From assembly GCA_032622095.1 (NCBI GenBank), contig CP136065.1:114247195-114311194 (forward strand): a stretch of DNA of 64,000 nt, written 5' to 3'. The position numbers and the translations under genes were made by a program. This DNA is from Siphonodentalium dalli (Eukaryota; Mollusca; Scaphopoda; Gadilida; Siphonodentaliidae). Under the pieces are notes generated by a model. That model saw only the letters and a list, made by a program, of their open reading frames with translations, did not search any database and was not told where the DNA came from. Positions 34,984 to 43,943 of this stretch are shown piece after piece (the first letter of the stretch is position 1; every line of letters starts with the position of its first letter).

Positions 34984-34999
34984 CTCTTCATCGTCGCCA
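34984..34999 (-). other. primer-binding-like site of the gypsy element
   Basis: On the - strand TGGCGACGATGAAGAG begins one base after the 5' LTR. TGG is the usual start of a tRNA-complementary site. The tRNA was not identified. Confidence 0.6.
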
Positions 35000-35000
35000 C

Positions 35001-35165
35001 TTTGGGCGTTTGTTTAATTGAATCGGGCTGCCATTTCATGCAACACACATAATCAATACACGTAGTTCCAAATACCGATTTTATTCAATCGCAAGTACAA
35101 AACAGAACACCACGTTAAAACGCGGAATCTAAAGTCATTCCTGAAACGGACCGACATACACCACA
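35001..35165 (-). repeat. 5' LTR of the gypsy element
   Basis: Partner of 30,967-31,130. On the - strand it begins TGTGGTGTATGTCGG. Target duplication GTTGT follows on the + strand at 35,166-35,170. Confidence 0.9.
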
Positions 35166-35299
35166 GTTGTCATGGATAGCTCACACCACGGGGAAATACA
35201 TCGAGCATGCTCTGAATGATGGTGAATTTCAAATACCAAACAGCAGGTACAAGGTCGATGTCTATTGCACTGACAGCAACACATGTTACGATTTCCACG

Positions 35300-35515
35300 G
35301 TGAGTGTTATTAACACCCAGTAAATAAGTAAATTTGCCCATAAAACATTTTTTTTTTTAAATTGAATGTTATCGAGAGAAGTGTTTTTTTTTTAAATGTA
35401 TAGTTTGTAAAGTCACTTGAAACCTGTCGAACACAACACCATAATGTTTGGATGCATGTTTTCTTCAGAAAATTTACAATGCATGTAAAAAAAACCCACA
35501 CCCAAATCATTCCAG
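35300..35515 (+). other. polB intron 2
   Basis: Donor G|GTGAGTG and acceptor CATTCCAG|GT. The junction restores HGCYYHAC, a conserved polymerase segment. Confidence 0.85.
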
Positions 35516-35782
35516 GTTGCTACTACCATGCGTGTCCAGAGTGCTATCCCAAGGACCGTGAAATAACTAAACATCCTCTCACCAAACAGTCACTATCTGA
35601 GCTATACGCCCTCACTATCAAGAAGCGGAAATTCATCAGAGATGCCGTGTACAAGTACGTGTTCCATTGGGAGCACGAATTCAACAAACACAAGAAAGAT
35701 GATCAGCAGCTGCAGAACTTTGTAAGCCAACTGGATGACCATGTGCAGCCCAGACTGAACCTGAGAGACTCTTTCTTCGGGG

Positions 35783-36086
35783 GTGAGTGTATGCTGAACA
35801 TATAGAATAGACATGGTCTACTGAACATTAGCATATACACTCCCAAAGCCCACATCCTAAAGGCCCTATCTGGTACTATATACAGTCTAAGCACAGGGCA
35901 ATTTATTTCTCTGCAAACAAAAAATATGCTGGTAGAATTTTAGCAAATTTGAATTACAAACCCATATTATATGTCCTAGAGACTTGAGTTTGTACCAACA
36001 GCATGTTTATATGTAATTAACCATAAGCTATTGCTTCTCTTCACTGAGCGCTGTCAACACCAGCCTGACTATATTACTTATTTCAG
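35783..36086 (+). other. polB intron 3
   Basis: Donor GG|GTGAGTG and acceptor TATTTCAG|GT. The frame continues FFGGRTNACKL across the junction. Confidence 0.85.
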
Positions 36087-36619
36087 GTCGGACGAATGCC
36101 TGCAAGTTAACATATGATGCCCTACCAGGAGAGGGAGCGAGGTTTTTCACCAGCCTGTACCCGTGTGTTAACAAAACAAGTAAGATGTCATGTGGCCACA
36201 AAATCATCACAACCGCATTCAAGCCTATCGAGGAATATTTCGGCTTGGCTGTGGTCAAGATGCTGCCTCCTAGAAACCTCTATCATGCCGTTTTGCCATA
36301 CAGGTTGCATGGCAAATTGACATTCCCGCTATACAAAACCTGTGCCGATCTTCAACAACAGACTATCTGCCAACACGACGACACAGAGAGAGCCATTATC
36401 TGGACTTGGACGTCGCCCGAAATAATGAAGGCGATAGAGAAAGAATACACAGTTGTCAAGATATATGAGGTTTACCACTGGTCAGAAACAACCCAATACG
36501 ATCTGCAGACCAAGACCGGAGGGTTATTCGCTGGCTACGTAAACAGGTGTGTATATATATCTATTATATATTTTGGAAGATATGTGTGTGTGTGTGTCTG
36601 TGTGCCTGTCTGTCTGTAA

Positions 36620-38870
36620 TCGATGGACTCGAAAACGGCCGAGCCAATTTCGATGAAACTTGGTATGTGGGGGTGTTTTCGGCCGGGGAGTGACATAGGC
36701 CTATTAATTGCCCGTGCGACGTGACATTGATCTTTAACCCTTTGAACCCGTAACACCGATATTTAGGTGCAAACGAACCGTGACTATATCCCGTAACACC
36801 GATATTTCGGTGCAGCGACGACATGATTCGGTAGCAAATTTATATATAGTATAACGAGCGTCTGACCCACTGATTTATATTTAAATTGCCCCCACATATG
36901 TCAGCGGCGCCCATGGTGCGTATGGAATGGTTGACCGCTAGTATCGGGTAGAAATATATGCGCATGCGCATAGCATATAATCTACAAAAACATACGATAT
37001 TTTAAGCGAACTATGCCGCTATATTTACGGCATATAATTTCGTGTTCCCCGTGTGTGTACAGAACAGACGTAATTTAGACACACAATTTCAGTTTAAATT
37101 ACCCTCGTGTATATTAACCAGTGTTCTGCTACATATGGGGAAGGGTCTATCGCATATGAAGTTGATTTATTCGCGCATGCGCAGACTAGCGCAATGACAA
37201 ATAAATGGTTTATAACGTACTTATACACGACATACCCACTAATATATATATTTAAATTGGCCTATTGAAGTCAGCGCTGGCAAAGGTGTCTATATGGATT
37301 GGCTGCCCGCTAGAAATGGCTAGGAAAATATGCGCATGGGCGCAGACTATAATTCATTTTTAAAAATGCGTTTAAGTTAAATGTGGCGCTATATATGACA
37401 TTTTGTTGCATGTTTCACATGTTAGTATAGCAGACACAATCTAGACAGCTTACTTGAACAATGGGGCCACGATATGTTACGGGAAATTACGTTGTTTCTG
37501 GTCTCTGTAATATCAGTCTCTGTTGTGCCACATGCAGCAAAAAGTCTATCGCATATCAAGTTGACTTACTCGCGCATGGTCAGGTATATCTTAATTTCAC
37601 ATTAGGATATTGGTTGCATCGAAACGCAATTCGCTGATGTATAATTACAACGTTATAAGCTAGAATTCGTTTATCCTGCAAATTTCGGGTAGTTGCCTAG
37701 TAACCGTTTCTACGGCGAGATCGGGTGGCAAAGTCTCCCGATCTTACAATGATCAGTGGTCCGTGCATGCATATATCATGCCTGCACAGTTTCAGGTAGG
37801 TGTCCCCTTTCAACATAACCAACACCATGCGACTAGACACTGTCTAAATTAAGGCAAAACATACCACTGAATGGTTAGTGCAATTATGTTATTCGATCAG
37901 TTGTGGTATTTGCTTAGCAACCGTTGCTACCCTTAAATGGGATATTTGGTTCACTATTCTGGTCGGGTATATCTCAAATTTCACGTTAGGGTAGTACCTG
38001 CATCAAAAAACGCAATCACTGAGGCTGAATTACGACGCTATAAGCTATATATTTACATTTTCCAGTCAATTCCGGGTAGTTGCCTAGCAACCGTTACCAA
38101 GGAGTTGTCGCGAAGCAAAGTCTCGCGATCTTATAATGATCGCTGATCCATGGGGACAACCCTGTAAAGTTTCAGACCGGTGTCGCAATTTGAACATAAT
38201 GAACACCATGCTACTAGAAACTATCTAATTTAAGCGGACATACCACTGGGAGCCCCGGGTCAGGGTGTCGATCACTGTGGGGCGCCAGGGTTCAAAGGGT
38301 TAAATCGGGTCATTTCAATGTCAAACGCCCGAATATCACGGGATTTCGATGAAACTTGGTCTGTGGGGGTATCTTTGGCCTGGGAGTGGCATAAACCTAT
38401 TAATTTGCCCGGGTGACATGACCTTGACCTTGAAATCGGGTCATTTCATGGTCAAACGCCCGAATATCACGGGATTTCGATGAAACTTTGTATGTGGGGG
38501 TACTTTCGTATGGGGAGTCTCATAAGTATATTCATTTGCCCGTGCGACGTGACCTTGACCTTGAAATCCGGTCAATTCAAGGTCAAATCGCGAATTTTGA
38601 TGGGATTTCGACGATATTTGATACGTAGGGTTACGTTTGTCCACTGGGTATTTTGGACGGGTCCAGTCGTGACCCCGACCTGACCTTGACCTTCAAAATT
38701 ATCAATTCAAGGTCAAATCTGGTAAAACCGGATGGATTTCGACAGGCACGTTTGTCGGGTACTTTTGTCCGGGCAGTGTTTTGGACTGGTCAAATCGTGA
38801 CCCCACTTGACCTTGACCTTCAAAATGGACAATTCAAGGTCAAAGCCCGGACGAAGTCGGGTCACCTTCT
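36620..38870. repeat. tandem repeat with ~130-bp units, interrupted
   Basis: Units with TTTCGATGAAACTTGGT, TGTGGGGGT, CATAGGCCTATTAATT, GTGACCTTGACCTTGAAAT and CGGGTCA occur at about 36,630-36,733, then from 38,304 near 38,345, 38,475, 38,600 and 38,735. The first unit is cut off from the rest by the TTAA element. Confidence 0.75.
36738..38299. mobile_element. piggyBac-like non-autonomous element (TTAA duplication)
   Basis: TTAA (36,734-36,737) CCCTTTGAACCC opens it and GGGTTCAAAGGG TTAA (38,300-38,303) closes it; CCCTTTG termini at TTAA are typical of piggyBac. The 1.56 kb interior has no transposase. It contains two diverged inner halves (CATATGAAGTTGA / CATATCAAGTTGA with CGCGCATG) and paired ACACCGATATTT motifs near the left end. 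Confidence 0.8.
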
Positions 38871-39229
38871 AGTATAGATATATATATATATATATATATA
38901 TTGAGCCTTGGTAAAGCCCCCCACCAGCAAACTGTATGGGCTAATATTGACCCAAAAAAAAGTAGACATCTGGAACTTTATGAGCTCTAAAATATGTGAT
39001 CCAGTATGTTTCACATGCATGTTGTGCAAAATATATGTGAGTATCTCTCTCTCCAGGTTTCTGAAATTGAAACAAGAATCGAGTGACTGGCCATCATGGG
39101 TTAAGGAGTGATGATAGGCACCAGTACCTGGCAGACTATGAGGGTGGAGGGAATACAACTGGACCCTGGCAACATCAAGAAACAGCCAGCTCTCAGAGTC
39201 ACATCAAAACTCATGCTGAATGTTCTATG

Positions 39230-39357
39230 GTAAGTACACTAATATTGTATTCATAACCACACCCAAAGGGAAAACAAATGACATATGGCAGACCCCATAT
39301 ATATTAACCGAGATATTAACCACGTCCTGCCTTTATTGTTTTTTTTCTTTTTTTCAG
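39230..39357 (+). other. polB intron 5
   Basis: Donor TG|GTAAGTA and a pyrimidine tract before CAG|GGG. The junction lies inside motif B, LNVLWGKFGERLN. Confidence 0.85.
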
Positions 39358-40077
39358 GGGTAAGTTTGGTGAACGGCTTAACATGACCCAGACTGACATA
39401 ATTCATGAGAGTGAACCCCAAAAGTTCTTCAATGTGATATGCGACCCGGCCAAACATGTGAAGGACTTTCATATCATAAATGATTCGCACATACAGTTAT
39501 CATATACGTATGACAAGCACTTTTTACCCGATGACAACAAAACTAACATGTTTATCGCAACGTTCACCACAGCTTGGGCACGTCTGAAACTGTACGATGT
39601 GTTGGACCATTTGGGAGAGGACGTGCTGTATTTTTTATACAGATTCTGTCATATATGTACAGAGACCGGGCGGTGTAAATATCGAGTGTGGAGATTATCT
39701 CGGGGATCTCACAGATTAACTTGAAGGTCACCATATTACGCACTTCAGGAGTGGCGGTCCAAAAAACTACAGTTATCGCACAAGCGACGACCAGGAAGTG
39801 TGCAAAATAAGGGCGTTCACTCTTAATTATTCCAACTCCCAGAAGTTAAATTTCTCGGTCATGAGCAGCTTGGTGGATCACCACTCTCGTCCTAAAGTAT
39901 TTATAACCAAAAAGAAGATAAACAGGAGCCGCCAACGACCATTACTTTACAATACTATCCAGAAAAAAAGCGTGGTGTACACCAAGAGGGTGCTATTGAA
40001 TGATCTGGATATGGTGCCTTTCGGCTATTAAACGTTATAAGGATGACGCGATTATTCTGCAAGGGTGGACAAATGAT

Positions 40078-40598
40078 ATGTCTGTTTTACCTTTCGAGCC
40101 AAATTCCAGTTACGTCGTCGCGGGTGCAACGAAAAGCGGAAAAACAGAATGGACTTTCCGTTTACTCCGCAATTTATCCGAAATGATTTCCGATCCGAGC
40201 CCAGACAAAATTCTCTACTGTTTTGGCGTACATCAGCCACTCTTCGATTCGATGAAAGGAGAGATTCCAAACATTTCATTCCACAAAGGGCTGCCACCCC
40301 ACGAACTACTGGAAAAGTTCGCAGATGGTACACCCGCTATGATCATTCTTGATGATCTTGCTCATAAAGTGCTAGACAATTCCGATATGGAGTGAGAGAT
40401 TCAAACCAAATAAAATATTTAGCTCAACAACTGTTCCCGGGAAATTCTCTATTTCTGACCGATTACTATAAGGATGCCGTCTTGGACAGGACCTACGGTT
40501 ATTTAGTAGTCGACACTATGGCGCACACTGTGCAAGATTTCCCAGTGAGGACTGATATTTTTCCCGGTGAGGACCCAATAGTGTATAAAGATCTATAA
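40078..40598 (+). pseudogene. FtsK/A32-type genome-packaging ATPase, internally deleted
   Basis: The ATG at 40,078 (MSVLPFEPNSSY) follows the polB stop by 46 bases. Walker A is GATKSGKT (about 40,122-40,145) and Walker B is MIILDD (40,340-40,357). The frame ends at a TGA at 40,393-40,395; the family's C-terminal part (RDSNQIKYLAQQL ... YGYLVVDTMAH ... RTDIFPGE) resumes at once in another frame to 40,598. Compared with the family, about 60 residues between these parts are missing, where the sensor/arginine-finger region usually sits. The intact protein would pump the DNA into the capsid. Confidence 0.88.
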
Positions 40599-40600
40599 GG

Positions 40601-40859
40601 ATGAGCGCGTTGGTGAAACGGAACAAAGATTTCTTGCTGTTGTTGACATCAACCAAATCTAAAAAACAGTTAATAGCCTTGTTGAACACCGCCTCCGACG
40701 ATCAGGTCAGAGCATTGTCTGAAATAACTTTGAACGTGTTGCTCGGTGTTCTTATCGGATGCTAAGATCGGATTTCGTGCGAAAAGGCGAAGATTACCGA
40801 AACAGTGGAAGGCAGTGACTTCTTTACTTCACGATATACCAGTGGGCCAACTGTTATGA
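40601..40859 (+). pseudogene. small helical protein of Polintons, frameshifted
   Basis: It starts ATG 40,601, two bases after the ATPase stop, reading MSALVKRNKDFLLLLTSTKS and then ALSEITLNVLLG. It meets TAA at 40,763. The continuation (DAKIGFRAKRRRLPKQWKAV) is one frame over and ends at 40,857-40,859. From memory, a small protein with a conserved SEI..N(L/V)L.G core occurs near the ATPase in many animal Polintons; its function is unknown to me. The shift lies near 40,745-40,760. Confidence 0.6.
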
Positions 40860-41035
40860 CTTCTTTCACGAAACACGTTCTCATACCGTACGATCAATAT
40901 GAACGTTTGATGAGGAATATAGTACCAGCAGCACATTCCAAAGTGAAAAATACTGTTAAGAAAGACCGTGTGTTGATAAAAGCCCCACCGGGGACTAGAC
41001 TTTTGAAGAAAAAATGGGTGTATATAGCTTTATAA
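40856..41035 (+). CDS. small conserved Polinton protein, intact
   Basis: ATG 40,856 overlaps the preceding stop as ATGA. The 59-residue product starts MTSFTKHVLIPYDQYERLM and ends APPGTRLLKKKWVYIAL. The N-terminal VLIPYDQYERL and C-terminal PPG....KKW pattern is, from memory, a recurring partner of the previous gene in Polintons. It has no transmembrane segment or enzyme motif, and its function is unknown. AATAAA overlaps the stop (41,034-41,039). Confidence 0.6.
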   Translation: MTSFTKHVLIPYDQYERLMRNIVPAAHSKVKNTVKKDRVLIKAPPGTRLLKKKWVYIAL

Positions 41036-41039
41036 TAAA
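41034..41039 (+). promoter_or_regulatory. poly(A) signal of the + strand gene block
   Basis: AATAAA overlapping the stop of the last + strand gene, just before the convergent - strand hexon gene. On the - strand AATAAA is present at 41,162-41,167. Confidence 0.6.
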
Positions 41040-41111
41040 ATTATATTTTGCTAATTTTTTTGTTTGTTTGTTCTATCATTCCTTTGTGTGATTGTGGGCA
41101 TACATCTTTTC

Positions 41112-42340
41112 TCAGGGGGGTCTGAATAAAAAATAAAAACGTTGTAAATATAGATAAAAAAATTTATTTTGGAATGAAACATTAGAAGCCTTGTCTATGG
41201 CGAGATGCGCCGGAAATAATCCATACACCAACATCACGACAGTCTTCGGTAGTGCCACAGAAAATTTGACATCCATCTGTACCAGACGTTTTTTAATAAA
41301 ATTACCATCATCTTCAAAACCGTACGGTTCTATGCAGTAAATGGCATAGCCTCCACGAAAATCGTCCCTATTGATAGTAGTGTGTGGAAACTTCCTGACC
41401 AAATTGTTGTAAGCTTCTAGGTAATTCTTGTTGCCATAATCCAATGTGAGAGGCTTGCTAGGTACTGCTTGTCCATCCACATTAAATGACAGTTGACTAC
41501 AGTTGAAATGGGCAAAGTTTAGTGGGTTTTTCCCATAGTCTCCATTAAATGCAGCCGCATTCACCATCACCACGAACACACTCCTGGGAATGTCTCCTTG
41601 GAAAAAATCAACGGCAGTGAAATTGAATGATCCCTTCGTGATAGAATAAGCATTTACAGCAGATTTTGTGTAAGGGTAGACTGCATCCATTTTGGATAGC
41701 TTTTCTTCCAGGCTGCTCATAACCGAAGCGTGCATAGTACAGAAACACACGCTCAACTTGGCGCTGGTTATCAGAACCTTGTAGACAGTATTTGCCTCAC
41801 CAGTCATAATTGCGAATCTGTGTTTGGCACAGGCACACCATTCAGAAGATATCTATCTTGTTGGCACAGGTCATGCATAATCGGTCCAGATGCGACATAT
41901 TCACCACCGCTCGTCTTCATTTTACTCCTTTCATAGAGAGCAGGGTTTTTTCCTTTAAGTCCAAGTTCATCCATATTACCACCATCGTCCAACACAAATA
42001 GCTGTTCCTGCAAGGCATTCTCTTGCTGAATAAAGTCTTTTCTGAGCAGCGTGTCTATATATGATTTAAATGGATAAAATTGTGCCAGCGTCGAAGGGGC
42101 TGTCTGTTGTATATCTAAATCTATAGAAGTGATAGATTTAGTGTCATCCCCTTTCACTATTTTTAATGAGACATTGAGTAACGTGTTCTTCAGATCGATT
42201 AGGTCAGTGGATGTTGGACGTATGTATAATTCGAAAGGTGCGCCATCAACGATTTGACTGACAGGGTTCAGTTCTGTCCATTCCTTCTTAACAAAACTTT
42301 GGGCGATGTTCTGCTGCCCGAAAAGAGGTATGTGGTCCAT
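41112..42340 (-). pseudogene. hexon, major capsid protein (double jelly-roll), frameshifted
   Basis: ATG at 42,340 (MDHIPLFGQQNIAQSF). The first part (to ~41,804) has the capsid N-terminal pattern W-x-x-L-N-P ... FELYI ... IDLKNTLL, a YPFKSYIDTLLRKD segment and the LCQQDRYLLNGV segment. The second part (from ~41,807 in another frame) has YPYTKSAVNAY, FQGDIPRSVFVVMV, GDYGKNPLNFAHFNC and the GGYAIYCIEPYGFEDDG region. The order matches Polinton hexons. The two parts are separated by one frameshift near 41,805. A short stretch before YPFKSY seems missing compared with the family. It would form the capsid shell. Confidence 0.85.
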
Positions 42341-42513
42341 TATCGTTTCTTAGCCGATGATAAAACGTCTTTTGGTGGCGGCGGCGATAGCTTTCCCTTC
42401 CTTATAGCTTTATCAGTCTTCTTTTTCGCAGATTTTGTTGACTGGGATCGGCCCGTGGGCGTGGTTATATATTTGCGCATGTCAGAGTCATAATAGTAAC
42501 TAGTTCCCAACAT
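42340..42513 (-). CDS. small basic protein between penton and hexon
   Basis: ATG 42,513 lies inside the 3' end of the penton gene (14-base overlap) and its TAA shares one base with the hexon ATG (TAATG). The 57-residue product (MLGTSYYYDSDMRKYITTPT ...) is rich in Lys/Arg/Ser and has a PPPPK stretch near the C-terminus. Location and charge suggest a virion core or DNA-condensing protein comparable in kind to small basic adenovirus core peptides; this is inference. It is intact. Confidence 0.6.
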   Translation of the reverse strand: MLGTSYYYDSDMRKYITTPTGRSQSTKSAKKKTDKAIRKGKLSPPPPKDVLSSAKKR

Positions 42514-42883
42514 TTTTTAAGTTCAGAGTGTAGTAAGCCCTGTCGACTGTGATATTTTTCAAATTCTTGTCAAGAAGGTAGATCCTTATAAACTTAGGGT
42601 TGGTTATTACTACAGAAACTGCATAGGTGTTAGTGAGGACCTGGTCTAGATATACCGCCCTAAGAATCGGCTTCTTCGAGTCAGAAACTATTGAGGATTG
42701 GCATAAGTCGCAACACACGTATACAGCATCTTGTTGATTGGGGTGCAGAAATAATTGCTCCAAAACGCACTGTGATCCTCTATCGATGTTGCTACCAGTG
42801 GGCAGTGGTACTGTGAAATCACCTGCCACATTGTTAGCGAAGAAAGTCTGACATTTGTCGCTGGAGAGGTAGAGTCTCGTCAT
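42500..42883 (-). CDS. penton, minor capsid protein (single jelly-roll)
   Basis: ATG 42,883 is in ATGA overlap with the integrase stop. The 127-residue product starts MTRLYLSSDKCQTFFANNVA and continues GDFTVPLPTGSNIDRGSQCV, the usual Polinton penton opening (LxS ... FxxNxxxDFxVxLP). No frameshift was seen. It would form the pentameric vertices of the capsid with the hexon. It is the only capsid gene left open in this copy. Confidence 0.82.
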   Translation of the reverse strand: MTRLYLSSDKCQTFFANNVAGDFTVPLPTGSNIDRGSQCVLEQLFLHPNQQDAVYVCCDLCQSSIVSDSKKPILRAVYLDQVLTNTYAVSVVITNPKFIRIYLLDKNLKNITVDRAYYTLNLKNVGN

Positions 42884-43943
42884 TTGCCGTATTTGATAAG
42901 TTCGGACTCTGGTAACCAAGAGTCAAATTTAGCCCCCCAATTCAGCCAACGGACCAAAACCTGTTTTCTGCTCCTCTTTATAATGCGATACACGGTATTA
43001 GGGTCCACTGTAACACGCTGAAGTTCTTGTTCATAGAAAGAGCCAGACACGGCGTCGCCATTCCAATCTTTAATTTTGTATACATTGACACCGCCCCTCC
43101 TGTAACGACGAATAACCATGAATATTTCTCCCGTCCACCTTTTGTAAAATTCTTTGTGGTATATGTCCTTTACGTGCGAAATTCTAACTTTTTGACTGAG
43201 CTTGAAGCTGTAGGGTCTGGCCTTGGTGTCCTTAGTTCTTCGCAATAATCTTTGACTGTATCAAACTTCCGATTCGTTGTTCTTACTAACGGCAGCTGGC
43301 GTGAAGTCTGTAGACCCGTGCACAGTGTTATTATACCCTGCTATGATATCCTGTAGCATGTCAAAATATTCCTGGAGGCTGTTGTGGACTAGGTACCGGT
43401 ATAATTTAGTTTTCAAAGTCTTAATTAATCTCTCAGCGTAGTTAGCTTTGGTTTCGTTTTCGGTTGGCAAGTACTTTATTTTTTCACTCTTAAGTAATCT
43501 TTGAACCAATTTGTTGGTGAATTCTCCACCCTTGTCTGTCCTGAAAACACGCGGTCTCCTCTTTCTCTATCGAAAATATCTCGTAGAGCCTCGCTAACGT
43601 TTTTCGCATCTTTCCTCTTAATAGCCCGACACCATGCAAATCGGCTGAAGACATCAATTATGACGAGTATATACCTGTACGCGCTACCCGATCCCGACAT
43701 ATCTGCTAAATTAGTGTTCCGCATAGAGTCTATACCTTCCACGACCACTCTGTTCCTGGGAAACTTACATCTCGCAGGTTTCACTAAAGAGTATGTTTCT
43801 TGAGAACTCAACCATTGTCGTATTTTCTTGCGACTTACATCGTATAGTCCTCGTTGTTTAACCGCCTGATACAATTTCTCGGCGCCTCCTAGACCGCCCT
43901 GATAACGAGGGTCATAATACAAAGATCTAAGGTGTTCCTCCAT
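42880..43943 (-). pseudogene. int: RVE-type integrase with C-terminal chromodomain, two frameshifts
   Basis: ATG 43,943 (MEEHLRSLYYDPRYQGGLGG). The catalytic core has LVIIDVFSRFAW, then TDKGGEFTNK, which continues only in the next frame (shift near 43,545), and NYAERLIKTLKTKLYRYL. A second shift near 43,255 leads into the C-terminal part: KVRISHVKD, WTGEIFMVIRRYRRGG, GSFYEQEL and a chromodomain-like IIKRSRKQVLVRWLNWGAKF. The position usually held by the first catalytic Asp (x-DL-x-DM) reads NLADM, with AAT at 43,711-43,713. Integrases of this type insert the element with a 6-bp duplication. This copy would be inactive. Confidence 0.88.

Larger units (their letters stand above)
30967..35165 (-). 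mobile_element. Ty3/gypsy LTR retrotransposon inserted in polB
   Basis: A 4.2 kb element on the - strand with short LTRs (~165 bp), primer-binding-like and polypurine sites, gag with two zinc knuckles, and pol with protease, reverse transcriptase, RNase H and integrase. The LTRs differ at roughly eight positions of about 165 by eye, so insertion is not very recent. Pol is frameshifted and seems to lack the segment between RNase H and the integrase zinc domain, so the copy is non-autonomous. Confidence 0.92.
36547..39056 (+). other. polB intron 4, 2.5 kb, loaded with transposons
   Basis: Donor AG|GTGTGTATA and acceptor CTCTCCAG|GTTTCTG. The junction joins AGYVNR to FLKLKQE, which are adjacent in this polymerase family. 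The intron holds a tandem repeat (36,620-36,735 and 38,304-38,870), a nested piggyBac-like element and a TA run at 38,878-38,900. Confidence 0.8.
28096..40031 (+). pseudogene. polB: protein-primed DNA polymerase B of the Polinton, split by introns and a gypsy insertion
   Basis: The likely start is ATG 28,096 (ACAGATGGCC); an in-frame ATG lies at 28,060. In order: an N-terminal region with IHTDHLENPI and QSHQSLSIDQSF (28,330-28,490); a Cys-pair-rich region (28,990-29,475); an exonuclease-like segment with VSHNGKSYDN (30,195); a segment around YGADSMCP (30,480); GCYYHACPEC (35,515-35,550); TSLYP of motif A (36,146); the KLKQE region (39,063); LWGKFG of motif B (39,226 across an intron to 39,375); and motif C at 39,628-39,648. 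Five GT-AG introns rejoin these segments with conserved residues across the junctions. Frameshifts lie near 28,420, 28,850, 29,400, 30,470, 30,948, 39,112, 39,140, 39,630 and 39,725. Motif A lacks its Asp (RFFTSLYP) and motif C is cut by a shift in a T run. The family replicates element DNA from a protein primer; this copy cannot. Confidence 0.92.
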
